From positions 215,762 to 279,761 of the forward strand of contig VFIW01000062.1 in the NCBI GenBank assembly GCA_006386115.1: a stretch of 64,000 bases of DNA, written 5' to 3'. The position numbers and the translations under genes were made by a program. The stretch's first letter is position 1. Every line of letters starts with the position of its first letter. This document shows positions 1 through 10,337 of the stretch, piece by piece. The notes under the pieces were generated by a model. It was given only the letters and a program-made list of their open reading frames with translations. It did not search any database and was not told the origin of the DNA. This DNA comes from Globisporangium splendens (taxonomy: Eukaryota; Oomycota; Peronosporomycetes; Pythiales; Pythiaceae).

Positions 1-435
1 CCACTTGACCAGACGCAAGTTCCCAAACTTCACCGCTTCGAACATCGCTTTCGTGGCAAACCCCGTCGGACAGTACTCGTTACAGAGCCACTTGGCCATC
101 TCGAGATTATCATTTCGAACCACAAACACGAGCGCCTGACCGAACTGGATCCCCTTGAAATGCCGATCCACGCACTCTGGTGTTGCTGCCTCGTGAGCTG
201 CTAGTCGCAGCGCCAGGTAGAAGTGATTCGCTTTGCATGCTCATGGAACAGTCCAATATGCTGGAATCGCACAGTCGAGATAGTCACTGTTGTATTGCAC
301 GAAGTATGACAGCGCTCCGGCCTGTGGTAGCTCGTCGTACTGGCACACGGCGACAGCAGACGCGAGCAGAAGCAGCAGCAGTAGTTCCTCCTCCAGCCTC
401 GACGGCTCGAGAACGTAAGCGCTCGCTGTCATTCT
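1..435 (-). pseudogene. Ankyrin-family gene, 5' part, decayed, cut by window edge
   Basis: Read on the minus strand this matches the N-terminal part of the ankyrin genes further right: an LLLLLLLASAVAVC stretch replaces the usual LPPLTSAAVVC, followed by SDYLDCAIPAYW, then the EYCPTGFATKAMFEAVKFGN region. The reading frame is broken by TGA (complement of 241-243) where the intact paralogue has CGA (Arg, in MPRAC). Bases 1-180 are almost identical to 13381-13560 in inverted orientation, so the closest relative is the decayed copy at 13.1-14.7 kb and not the intact gene at 11.05 kb. The rest lies outside the window. Confidence 0.8.
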
Positions 436-513
436 GCTTGCTCTTGCTCACGAATTTGCCACTCTCCCTGATTCTGTGCAGTACACATCAGATGAAATGA
501 GTCCAATCCAATC

Positions 514-530
514 AAAAGTATCATTACCCG
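514..530. repeat. Candidate left terminal inverted repeat of the DUF7869-type element
   Basis: AAAAGTATCATTACCCG stands about 120 bases before the first possible start of the transposase-like gene. Its reverse complement resembles TTAGTGATACTTT motifs on the far side of that gene (10338, 10371, 10667). The match is about 12 bases and imperfect, and no clear target-site duplication was found, so this is only a candidate element end. Confidence 0.4.
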
Positions 531-649
531 TTTTTTTTAGGTTTTTCGTAAATTGCCATTGAAGTGAGCGATCAGTTCAACGGGTGGAAATTCGTGACGC
601 GAGAAATACGGCGAAATCCAAAAAAACCTGCTCATAGTGAAATATTACG

Positions 650-2560
650 ATGCCAAGTGACAGCGACTCGGAGTGGGTGGAGGAGGACAGCGCGTAGGCC
701 GGCTCCTCGGACGATGTAGGTGCGCCGTCCCCGCATCCGTCTCTACGTGTGGCCGCGCCGGAGCAAGAGGCTGGGAGCATGATTGACATGCTAGTGGACG
801 AGCGCCAAGTGTCGGTGACGATCATGCGGCTCGAAGCCGTCGTTTGCTGCTCAAAGATGTGCTTCGTGGGGAAGCGCGCGGCCGTGCGCAACTTCCTTCC
901 GTCCTTGGAGTCCATGACCAAGGAGGAACGCCGAGCGTTGAAACTCACAGCTCTGGCCATGTGCGCCGTGATGGAGGACAAACCCAAGAAGGGCAACAAG
1001 AACGAGCGCGAACGTTTTACCTACTACGTGCCGTTCGTCGGAGCTGTATGTAAGACCACGTTCGAGAGCATTTATAACATCAGCCACAGGACACTGCATC
1101 TGTATCGGAAGCGCGTGCGCGATGACATTGTGGTGCCCAAAATCCACGGCGGTCACGACAACGCGAACGCCAACGCGCTGGACGAGAGCCTGCTGGCGGC
1201 GTGGTATGTCGACTTTGCAGAGAATATCGGAGATGTCGTGCCTGTTCGAGTGCGGCGTGGTGGAATCCAGGACGGCACACGCCGTCGGTACTTTTCGTAC
1301 GATGAGTACACGCTGCTTCCTCCGCAGTTCACGTGGGACAAGCTGCTGGATGAGTACATAAAGTACTTGGACGACAACTACAAGGACACCCCACGCCTGT
1401 CCCGCACCTCATTCATACGCATTCTGTTCAAACAATGCCCCAAGATCAAGATTCGCTCTGGCCGTGACCAAGTTTGTGACCAGTGTGCAATCTATCGAAG
1501 TGCAATCGCCCCGGATGCCGGCGCAAAAGACACAGAAGTGTTCGGCGAGCACCTCGTCGACGCGAAACCTCTCAGGTGGTTGTGATTTTGTAGAATGTTA
1601 GGTGTAATGAGTGAGTCTTACGTATTGACACTAACGTATTATGGGCTTGTATGTATAGAACGGAGTACAAGATCGACACAGCCCAGGCTGCCAACAACAA
1701 GCTCGTGTTCGTCATGGATTTCTCGGAGAATTTGACCATCCCGCATGTACCAGACACACCGTCCGCTTGGTACTTCCTATCATTGTTCTCAGTGTCCATG
1801 TTCGGGGTGTATTGTGCGAACGATGAAACGCACACCCACTTCCTATACTCCGAGAGGAAGGGGGGCAAAGGTGCCGACGAGGTCATTAGCATGTTGCACC
1901 ACAAGCTAGACCTTCACGGCGTTTTTGATGTCGCGTTTGCCGATCCAGACGAGCCGCTGATGCAGGATAAGTCCGTGGTGGTGTGGTGTGATAACTGTGG
2001 AGGCCAGAACAAGAACTCCTACCTGATTTGGTATCTACTTTTCCTGGTGGAACACGGGGTGCTGCAAACGGCGTGCCTAAAATTCTTCATGAAGGGCCAC
2101 ACCAAGAACGCCTGTGACCGAGGATTCGGTCACGTCAAGCGTCACATGGCGAAAGCAGCATGCTGGGATATACACACGCTCATCAAGGCCGTTGAAGAGT
2201 CGGCGACGTCGATCCAAGCGATCAATTTGGACGCGACGGAACAGCCATTCTGGTCATTCAAAACCTACTTTCAGCCGCGATACAAGAAGTTAATGGGCAT
2301 CCAGAGATTCCAGGTGTTCACGATGAGTCGTGACGCACCTGGACGTGTGGAGTGCAAGCGCACTCCGACATCTGAACCTACTGTCCTAGATCTACGGCGC
2401 AGGACGACACCTCGGCGCCCACGGCGGAGACCAGCACTATGGCGGCGTTTGGAGAGACTTGGCGATCAATTCCAAAGGCGGACGACCCTCCTCTGAATCC
2501 TGAAAAGCAACTTGACCTCTTCCGGAAGATTCGACCCTTCGAACCACCAGAATTCAATAA
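650..2560 (+). pseudogene. Transposase-like DUF7869-type gene, 5' part, split by a gypsy insertion
   Basis: Two exons are visible. Exon 1 is open from ATG 749 to 1575. A GT-AG intron (1576-1658, 83 bases, branch-point-like CTAAC at 1631) joins in frame to exon 2 (1659 on). Exon 1 carries a zinc-type VCDQC motif near 1483. Exon 2 has DFSEN (about 1714), CDNCGGQNKN (about 1987) and GHTKNACDRGFGHVKR (about 2095), the acidic residues expected of an RNase H-fold (DDE-like) nuclease of the DUF7869 type common in oomycete and animal repeats. Damage: an upstream in-frame ATG at 650 starts an acidic peptide that hits TAG at 695; the frame shifts between about 2370 and 2403; a gypsy element interrupts the gene after 2560. 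The family name is from memory of the motif, and transposase function is inferred. Confidence 0.65.
1576..1658 (+). other. GT-AG intron of the transposase-like gene
   Basis: Donor CAG|GTGGTT and acceptor TGTATAG|AAC. The join keeps the frame: AG plus A gives an Arg codon between DAKPL and TEYKID. CTAAC at 1631-1635 fits a branch point 24 bases before the acceptor. The 83-base size matches the other introns in the window (69 to 87 bases). Confidence 0.75.
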
Positions 2561-3209
2561 TGTAATGGGCTCTAACCAGCCATTACATGAAGGTGGATCT
2601 GTCCTCAGATCTAGTGTGTCACACACCACCTTCAGCGTGCATTGTGGAGACACATATAACAAAGGGATTACGGTAATACAGTCCCCACATGCACGTGTGA
2701 CGTCAGAAGATGACGTCACGAGTGTTCTCTGTGCTGATCAGTGCAGAATGTTGTTCTCATGTACTAATCAGTACTGAGCAATGACATCCATGTACTAATC
2801 AAGTACTGAGTGATGGTTCCTGCTTGGGAAACTGGACTGGCGACGAGACCGACGTGTCTCTGCCACCTGAAGTGAGTGGCGCGAGCCAATCACTTTGCAG
2901 GGATTTTATACAAGACTTGAAGTTCAAGCTTCTCGAAGATCCCGTAGGTTCAACCTCAGTGTACCCAAGGTTTTATATATCAGATTCATAGGTTTTATTG
3001 TGTATATTTAGGTTTTAGTTATAAAACCTCTAGGATCCCTTGGGGTTCATTAGCAAGTAGCGACAGGAACCATAACCTTTTCAATTCAGTTGCAAATTTT
3101 CCTCCAAGCCCTCAAGTCTTCTTCCTCCCTCCAAGTCGGGAGATCGCTTCCTCTGGCACAAGCGTGTGTGCCGTGTTTGAGGGACTGTTTGGAACAGCGC
3201 CCTCTTACA
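2561..3209 (+). repeat. 5' LTR of the gypsy element
   Basis: 649 bases bounded by TGTAA...TTACA. It holds CACGTG, two TGACGTCA palindromes, a tandem pair around TGTACTAATC(A)AGTACTGAG (about 2758-2812), and TATA-like TTTTATACA (about 2905) and TTTTATATATC (about 2970). Confidence 0.95.
2692..2718. promoter_or_regulatory. E-box plus two CRE palindromes in the 5' LTR
   Basis: CACGTG at 2692-2697 is followed by TGACGTCA at 2698-2705 and again at 2711-2718. TGACGTCA is the classic bZIP (CREB/ATF) site and CACGTG the classic bHLH/bZIP site. The 3' LTR keeps the same cluster with 2 more bases between the palindromes. A role as promoter or enhancer is inferred from position. Confidence 0.5.
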
Positions 3210-3211
3210 CC

Positions 3212-3229
3212 TGGTAGCACTTCGAGCGG
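3212..3229 (+). other. Primer-binding-site-like sequence
   Basis: TGGTAGCACTTCGAGCGG starts three bases after the 5' LTR end. A TGG start (complement of a tRNA CCA end) at this position is where Ty3/gypsy elements place the minus-strand primer site. I did not identify the tRNA. Confidence 0.55.
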
Positions 3230-3329
3230 TCCTTCCAACGACCCAGTGAAGTGAAGAGGTTTGACGACGCGGCTTTAAGCACGTCGAGCATTCCTGTCCG
3301 AAGACCCTGCGAGCATCCTTGTTTGGAAC

Positions 3330-4359
3330 ATGGATGCTACAGGAACCCCACTCGGTCCAGCAGTACCGGAAACTGTCGAGTTGACTATTGAGGGTTTCCC
3401 TCATCTGTCTTCTCATGAGTGGATGGCGCTTGAGCGCATGCGAGATGTCATCGGAGAGGCTGCTGTGGTCAGTCTGCTTCGATCGGCGTCTCCGGAGGAC
3501 CAGAAGAGCGCGGTGGTCAGCTTCATGCACCACGAGATCATGTCCTCCCGGAAGCAGGTCGCAACCCCTGTTTCCTCACTCAGGACGGTGCCACTGAAGC
3601 TTGACGTCTCTCCGTATCGCGGCGGAGAGAACGAACCTCTCTCACGATGGTTCGTCGAGTTGGATGCAGCGATCACTGCAAGACAACTGCGAGACCCTTC
3701 GCAGCAAGTGTTGTTCGCGATGTCCAACCTTGCGGGTCGTGCGAAGAGCTGGGCGTATGGCAAGCGTTTAGTCGATCTAAACTGCTTCCCCAGCTACGAC
3801 CACTTCAAGACTGAACTCAAGAAGGCGTTTGAACCTCCACAGAGTGAGTTCCGTGCACGCGCCGAGTTCCTCAAGCTTCGTCAAGGCCGTTTCGACCTTC
3901 ACTCGTATGCACAACGTGCTCGCTACTTGGTATCGAGCATCGTTGACGAGCCGATTGACGTTCATGACGGGTCTGAACGATGGTCCGATTCGGAACCAAC
4001 TGTTCCGCGAGTACCCCAAGACGCTGGACGAAGCCATCGAACGTGCGATGCAAGAAGAGTTCAGCATCAAGCAAGCAAAGTTCCATGGGTTTGCGTCGAG
4101 ACCAATGCGGGAATCAAATGCCGTGTATGGCGGTCCCGAGCCCATGGACATCTCGTACATTTCCACGCCTGGAAATGAGCGTCCTCGCAACGATGGGAAG
4201 TGTTTCCGTTGCGGGAAGCCGGGTCATATTGCTCGGAACTGCAAGGTGTCTTTGCCGGGTCGGCAAACGACACAGGGTGCTCGTTCGAACAACCACGATC
4301 GTTCTTACGGTCGTCGGTTCGAGCGGTCACCTGGGCCAAAAAACGGGAATGGACAGTAG
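3330..4359 (+). pseudogene. gag: gag, one frameshift
   Basis: Structural (capsid and nucleocapsid) protein of the gypsy element. ATG 3330 opens a frame with the gypsy Gag core (SPYRGGENEPLSRWFVELDAA, trimmed here to its start; then FEPPQSEFRARAEFLKLRQG). Near 3968 the frame is lost and continues at +1 (TFMTGLNDGPIRNQLFREYP), through the zinc knuckle CFRCGKPGHIARNC (4201-4242) to the stop at 4357-4359. At the break IVDEPIDVH runs directly into LTFMTGLN over GACGTTCATGACG, as if a short stretch had been lost between similar sequences. Related elements have extra residues there as far as I recall, so a small deletion is more likely than programmed frameshifting. Confidence 0.85.
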
Positions 4360-4366
4360 GGGCGGG

Positions 4367-7300
4367 GCCTCCTACTGGCCCGGAAAAGAGGACTGTGGAC
4401 GTTGTGGAGACACAGGACTCTGGCCCCTTGTGCATCAAGCACATGCAGTTTCCACTATGAGTGAGAAGAGTGTCAGTCAAACGTCAAGTTTGATCGTTCA
4501 CAAAGTTCATGTAGACGGTATTGCAATGCCTCTACGAGCTTTGGTTGACACTGGTGCGTCGAACAACTTTGTTCGAAATGAAGTGATCGTCAGGCATGGT
4601 GTCTTCGTGCCTGATGCGAATGAAGAGAAGACAATGATTGTCCGGTTGGCAAATGGGTCAACTGTGAAGATGCCGAAGCGCGTGGTGCGCTTGGCAATCA
4701 AGTGTGAAGATTTCCGAGGTGAAGACGAGTTTATTTTACTCGACCTCGATGACAAGTTTGACATCATCCTGGGCATGCCGTGGTTGAAGCGTTACCAACC
4801 TAGCATTGACTGGATGAATATGAAGATCTCCGTTGACAAGTCACGCGATGTTGACTTGTGCTGCACAACAACGGATGAAGTGGTATGGGTGTATACATCT
4901 GTGGAAGAGATCCCAGATGACCCTTGTGATATTGCGGTGTGCGATGGCCCCCCGTGTTCACAAGCGGTACCCATTTTGAAGACGACGAACGGAGGTGGAG
5001 CAGTCAGGCGCCAGAAAAAGACTGTCTCCTTTGCCATCGACGACGAGAAGGTTCGCGATGGCGTTGACAAGAGTGAATGGAAGTGGAACAAACACCCTTC
5101 CCAAAACAAGAAGAAGACCAGCAAGAGAAGTTTTTCGCCAAGATTTTTAAGTACCCCTGATCAAGGTACAAGTGGTGATGACGAAGGGAGTGTCCAAGCA
5201 CAAGACATTCCAAGCGAGTTTGTGAATATCGCAGTCTACAATGAAGAAGGTGACGTGGATGTAATCCGTCACGTGAAGATTGAAAATCCTCCAAGTTCAG
5301 TCGAAGAGTTGATTTCCTTGCCATCGATGAGCAAGAAGACACTGGAGCGCAGCCTAGCGAGAGGCGATATTGCGCAGGTGTGTGTGATCGTCGAAATGGT
5401 CGACGAAGGCTTCGTCAACACAGCATCGAGTGCGGATGCAGATGTGTTGGACGAAAAGACACGGAAGGAAAGGTTCGAGGAGCAGTCGTGGGACGCTCTC
5501 AAGAAGAACCCCGTGTATGCGCTTGCCAGGGAATATGAAGACATTTTCCCTGACAAGGTGCCGGACGAATTGCCATTCGACAGAGGCATTCGTCACGAGA
5601 TTGATGTACTTCCTGGCACGAAGTACTGCATCACAAGGCAGTGGCCGTTGCCAAAGGAACAAGTCGAGGCGATCGACGAGTTCTTTGCACAACGTGCTAA
5701 GGCTGGTCATGTGCGGGAGAGCAAGTCTCCGCATTGCAGCCCCACTTTCTGTGTGAAGAAGGCAACTGGAGGTTGGCGCATTGTTCACGCTTTCAACAAG
5801 CTGAACGACGCGACAATTCCGGCCCAGACTCCGGTTCCACGCAAGGACATGATCCTTGATGGAATGGTTGGCAGCACCGTCTTCAGTGCTATCGATCTGA
5901 AAGATGGGTTCTATCAGATTCGAATGCGCGAAGACGATGTTCCACTAACCGCAGTGAGTACCCCGAGTGGTATGCTGTGGGAATGGTTAGTGATGCCACA
6001 GGGACTGAAGAATGCTCCTGCGACCTTCAATCGAATGGTCACGAACGTTCTTCGTCCTCTGCGAACATTTGCACCAAGTTACTTTGACGATATTTTCGTT
6101 CATAGTAAGGCCACGAATGGGAAGTCTGATGTCGATGTTCATCTCGATCATCTTCGTCAAGTTTTCCAGGTCATGCGTGAGAACAAACTCTACGCAAACT
6201 TGAAGAAGTGCATGTTCTTCGCCCCCGAGATCCCTGTTCTCGGTTGTTTTGTGGGCAAGAGCGGTGTTCGAGTCAATCCGGAGAAGGTCAAAGCTATTGA
6301 CGATTGGCCAGTGCCTCAGAATGTCAAACAGCTGCGACAATGGTTGGGTCTAGCCAACTACTTGCACAAGTACACGCGCAATTATGCAGCGTTGGTGCAA
6401 CCCCTCACACAGCTCTTGAAGAAAGACGTTGAGTGGAAGTGGTCGAAAGACCATGAGACGGCGTTCGAAGAAGTCAAGAGGAGTCTTCGAGAAGCTCCTG
6501 TGTTGGCTCTGCCAAACCACGACAAGCCGTTCCACGTCGTCTGCGATGCGAGCGACTATGCCATCGGTTGCGCATTGATGCAACACGATGATGAGGGTCA
6601 TGAGCGAGTTGTGTCGTATCAGTCACGACAACTCCGACCCGCAGAACGGAACTACCCAGTTCACGACAAGGAACTTCTGGCGATGAAGTATTCTTTGGTC
6701 AAGTTCCGTGTGTATCTGCTTGGCGAGGAGCGCTTTGCTATCTACACTGATCACGCATCTCTGCGTACGGCAGTGAAGACTCCTCATTTGTCGCAAAGAA
6801 TGGCGAGATGGTTCTCCTTCTTTGCAGAGTACAACTTCGTTGTACACTACAAGCCAGGCAAGACGAACATCTTAGCCGATGCGCTGTCAAGACGTCCGGA
6901 TTACGATCCGAAGACCAAGAGTGAAGACACGGACGGAGCGTGTCGACTCTGTGAAGATGTTCAAGCGATCGCGGTGCGAGCTACGACTACAGTGCGAGAA
7001 GAGATCGTCGAAGGGTACAAGTCTGACGAAACATGTCAGGACTTGTTGAAGTACTTCAAGGACCCTTCCGACAAAGCACTGCAAGGTCTTCCGTCGCGCA
7101 CAAGATCGCGAGTTCACCGCTTCCGAGTACACAATGGGTTGTTGTACTATGCGGTCGAACAAGGGGATACAGCAAGGGTTGTTGTTCCCAACGACGAAGG
7201 TCTGCGTCATCGACTCTTGTATGAGTACCATGACAGTCCTTCGGGTGGCCATCTCGGACGTGAGAAAACGTTTCTCAGTCTTTCCCGGGATTACTACTGG

Positions 7301-8913
7301 CCACACATGTACAAGTGGGTACGCAAGTATGTGAGGACTTGCGAGATCTGCCAGCGAGTGAAACCTTCTGGTTCCACGCAGGCTCCACTTCGTTCATTGG
7401 CTGTCCCATCGGATAGTTGGAAGTCTGTGAGTATGGATTTCATATTCGGACTTCCAAGAGACACACATGGACGCAATGGCATCCTTGTGTTTGTGGACCG
7501 ATTCAGCAAGATGGTTCATCTTGCGCCTGTTTCGGACAAGATCTCTGCTGAGAAGACTGCCAAGGTCTTTGTAGACGTCGTATTCCGTCTACACGGACTA
7601 CCAGTCGAGATCGTGTCTGACCGTGACACCCGTTTCACGTCCAAGTTCTGGCGTGCACTGTTCGGACTTCTGGACACCAAGTTGTCCATGTCAACAGCGG
7701 CACACCCTGAAACGGACGGTCAAACAGAGCGAGTGAATCGTGTCCTCGAAGACGTGTTGCGCAGCTACGCAACGTCTTTCAAAGAGTGGAGCGACTATCT
7801 CCCTCTTGCCGAGTTTGCGTTGAACAACTCCACGCATGTCTCGACAGGTCACTCTCCATTTTATGTGAACTATGGCATTCATCCCTCGAGTGCCTGCTTC
7901 CATAATGGGTGAGGTCTCTACCTTAAGTGGGGGAGGGACTCCGGCTCATGGTAACAAGCCGAAGTCGTCTTACGACCTGAATGCTGCTTCCGAGTTGAAA
8001 GCCAATTTTGACTCGATGAAACCCCTCGACGACCTAACAAGTCGTGAAGGGCAGCAAGTCGATGACTTTGTTGTGAGGAGACAAGCCGTTGTGAGGTTTG
8101 TTCGAGACGCAATCGCAAAGGCTCAGGATCTGCAAAAGGAACAAGCAGACAAGAGCGGAAGGAAGAACAAGCAAGTGTATAAGATCAATGATCTTGTATT
8201 AGCTTAGCACGGCGAACCTGCCTGAACATGCAGTGTCCAACTTGGGAAGCTCCAAGCTTCTGCCAAGGTTCATCGGACCGTTCAAGGTAGTGAAATGCAA
8301 TGGTGATGCCTACACGCTAGACATACCTACACGCATGCGTCTACACCCGACATTTTATGTGGGTAGACTAAAGCCTTACCTTCCAAGTGGATCTGCGGAT
8401 CCTACGAGATCTTCCGCAAACGATCGAGCTGATCGTGAAGTTTCTCCACTTGATTGCGAAGAGCAAACAGCTCATCGCTCTGGAGATTCTTCTCGGCGTA
8501 CAGGAGTTGCAGGACGTCGAAGGATTGGTCCTTCACTGCCTCCAACGCTTGAAGACGAGAATGGTACTCGCCACGAAGTACCTCGAGAGCCGAACCTGCC
8601 TCTTCCACAGAGCGCAACAGGCGATCGTGAGCCAACTCGCGAGACTTCTCGTTCTTCTGGAGTCGAACAAGTTCGTCCTGAACCTGTTGGAACCGTTCCT
8701 CGAAACGGGACTCCAAAGCCGAACACTGGACAGAACCTTCTGTCAGACGTCGATCTTCGACTCATGATCGGCGACAAGGTTCTCGAGACTCTCGCAGCGT
8801 TCCTCAAGCGTCGAACAACGCTGCTGCAAAGCCTCGATTTGCCCACGATGAGCACTCTTCCACTTCCAGAGTCGCTCAATCGTTTTCTCGTTCAGCCCCA
8901 CCCCCGTTGTTAG
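4367..8913 (+). pseudogene. pol: pol: protease, reverse transcriptase, RNase H, integrase
   Basis: One long frame runs to a TGA at 7910-7912. In order: protease LVDTGAS (about 4541), reverse transcriptase (FSAIDLKDGFYQI near 5880, QGLKNAPATFNRM near 6000, catalytic YFDD 6080-6091), RNase H (VVCDASDYAIGCAL near 6540), and integrase with its HHCC zinc domain (about 7215-7360, CEICQRVK) and acidic triad in MDFIF, SDRDTR and ETDGQTE (about 7435, 7618, 7711). A single-base insertion near 7886 throws the frame; it resumes as PASIMGEVSTLSGGG, meets TAG at 8205-8207 after another one-base slip, and resumes as STANLPEH...LLPRFIGPFKV, the gypsy integrase C-terminal motif. The protease to integrase core is intact. 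Confidence 0.9.
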
Positions 8914-9568
8914 ACTCTCAGGGAGAGCATCGCTGGGTGGTTGAGTCGATTGTTGATCATGAAGATCGACCGACTCATCGTCGAGGAAAGAAGCAGGTTG
9001 AACCATCAACGCTTCTACAGAGTTCGGTGGCGTGGATATCCACCGAGCTCGGACACGTGGGAGCCTCGTCAGACATTGGAGTCTGATGTTCCCGACGTGG
9101 TCCGCAGCTATGAGAACTGCTTGTAGCGTCGCCAGGGGCGACACTACGACGACCAGAGCTACGGTTCGCTCTGTCGTCAGCGGGAGTTCTTCTTTGGGCA
9201 CGAGCATTGCCACGACGAAGAAGACGCTCCATTTTGTTCTCATTCTCAAGACGAACAAATGTTCGCCATGAGTCTCTCTGGGCTGCGATGTGTTGGTTCG
9301 GATCATCGCGATCGTTGATCCGACGCCAACTGAAGAACCGCTCCTTGTAGAACTCGAGCTCCCCCTTCTTCTTCAGAATGGGAGAGATGTCGAAGAGTTC
9401 TGGAGCTGTCTGCTGTCGCTTGGACGACGGACGTTCTTCACGGTTCACTTGGTCACTTGGTCGCTTCATTGCCAATTGCAAAGTGAACTGCTCCGAAAGG
9501 TCTGCAAAAGTACGCAAGGTACTTGTGACTTTAAGGAGGGGATGATGTAATGGGCTATAACCAGCCAT
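8402..9568 (-). CDS. Antisense coiled-coil ORF inside the gypsy element (broken by frameshifts)
   Basis: Opposite to gag-pol. From an ATG at 9469 (MKRPSDQ) inside a longer frame open from 9568 in the 3' LTR, it encodes a basic, NLS-like start (RPSSKRQQ) and then FYKERFFSWRRINDRDDP. After an overlap region with a second frame (8743-9306) comes KTIERLWKWKSAHRGQIEAL and then heptad-rich helix. A one- or two-base slip near 8745 separates it from a third frame (8402-8716) rich in E, L, Q, R and K with regular leucines (FEERFQQVQDELVRLQ; LYAEKNLQSDELFALRNQVE). The helical segment predicts a strong coiled coil, unlike the plus-strand translation of the same DNA, which looks like low-complexity shadow. 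Function unknown. It could be an antisense ORF comparable to those reported in some plant LTR elements, or a captured gene fragment. Confidence 0.45.
8925..9126 (+). pseudogene. Chromodomain at the end of pol, frameshifted
   Basis: HRWVVESIVDHEDRPTHRRG lies in one frame and RFYRVRWRGYPPSSDTWEPR followed by DVPDVVRSYE in another, ending with TAG at 9124-9126. Together they are the N- and C-terminal halves of a chromodomain, the chromatin-reading tail that steers integration in chromovirus-type Ty3/gypsy elements. The slip lies between about 8990 and 9005. The antisense frame on the opposite strand overlaps this segment. Confidence 0.75.
9533..9545 (+). other. Polypurine tract of the gypsy element
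   Basis: AAGGAGGGGATGA directly abuts the TGTAATGGGC start of the 3' LTR, the position of the plus-strand primer in LTR retrotransposons. Confidence 0.65.
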
Positions 9569-10196
9569 TACATGAAGGTGGATCTGTTCCCAGATCTAGT
9601 GTGTCACACACCACCTTCAGCGTGCATTGTGGAGACACAAATAACAAAGGGATTACGGTAATACAGTCCCCACATGCACGTGTGACGTCATCGAAGATGA
9701 CGTCACGAGTGTTCTCTGTGCTGATCAGTGCAGAATGTTGTTCTCATGTACTAATCAGTACTGAGCAATGACATCCATGTACTAATCAAGTACTGAGTGA
9801 TGGTTCCTGCTTGGGAAACTGGACTGGCGACGAGACCGACGTGTCTCTGCCACCTGGAGTGAGTGGCGCGAGCCAATCACTTTGCAGGGATTTTATACAA
9901 GACTTGAAGTTCAAGCTTCTCGAAGATCCCGTAGGTTCAACCTCAGTGTACCCAAGGTTTTATATATCAGATTCATAGGTTTTATTGTGTATATTTAGGT
10001 TTTAGTTATAAAACCTGTAGGATCCCTTGGGGTTCATTAGTAAGTAGCGACAGGAACCATAACCTTTTCAATTCAGTTGCAAATTTTCCTCCAAGCCCTC
10101 AAGTCTTCTTCCTCCCTCCAAGTCGGGAGATCGCTTCCTCTGGCACAAGCGTGTGTGCCGTGATTGAGGGACTGTTGTTAACAGCGCCCTCTTACA
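9546..10196 (+). repeat. 3' LTR of the gypsy element
   Basis: 651 bases, ending CTCTTACA, followed by the target duplication AATAA at 10197-10201. Differences from the 5' LTR include an extra TC between the CRE palindromes (near 9690) and three changed bases near 10177. Confidence 0.95.
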
Positions 10197-10334
10197 AATA
10201 ATGATCCCCTGTACGCGAAGCCTCCTGAAAACATTCAGCAGCAAGCTCGGGAGACCAAGCGTAGCCGGCGCCAACGGATGGACGCCAAGCGCAGAATGGT
10301 GGACGAGGGCGAAAGTAAGGAGAGCACTGTGTGA
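10197..10334 (+). pseudogene. C-terminal end of the split transposase-like gene
   Basis: Directly after the gypsy 3' LTR the sequence continues the frame left at 2560 once one AATAA copy is removed: the last residues before the element (PPEFNN) lead into DPLYAKPPENIQQQ, a basic stretch (KRSRRQRMDAKRR) and a TGA at 10332-10334. So the gypsy element landed about 45 codons before the gene's natural stop. The clean restoration of frame and motif shows that both halves are one gene. Confidence 0.8.
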
Positions 10335-10337
10335 GAG

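Larger units (their letters stand above)
2561..10196 (+). mobile_element. Ty3/gypsy LTR retrotransposon with chromodomain, degenerate
   Basis: Complete by structure: direct LTRs 2561-3209 and 9546-10196, both starting TGTAATGGGC and ending CTCTTACA, a PBS-like TGG site 3 bases inside the 5' LTR, a purine tract before the 3' LTR, and a 5-bp target duplication AATAA (2556-2560 and 10197-10201). Domain order is gag, protease, reverse transcriptase, RNase H, integrase, chromodomain, which is the Ty3/gypsy order. Aligned by eye, the two LTRs differ at about 11 bases plus a 2-base indel, so insertion is fairly recent. The internal part is nevertheless damaged by several small frameshifts (about 3968, 7886, 8203 and in the chromodomain), so this copy is unlikely to move by itself. 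Confidence 0.95.

Noticed and set aside
4067..4480. 137-codon minus frame over gag and the protease start
   Set aside because: No motif, no coiled coil, overlaps a clear plus-strand Gag zinc knuckle. Unlike the 8.4-9.6 kb antisense frame.
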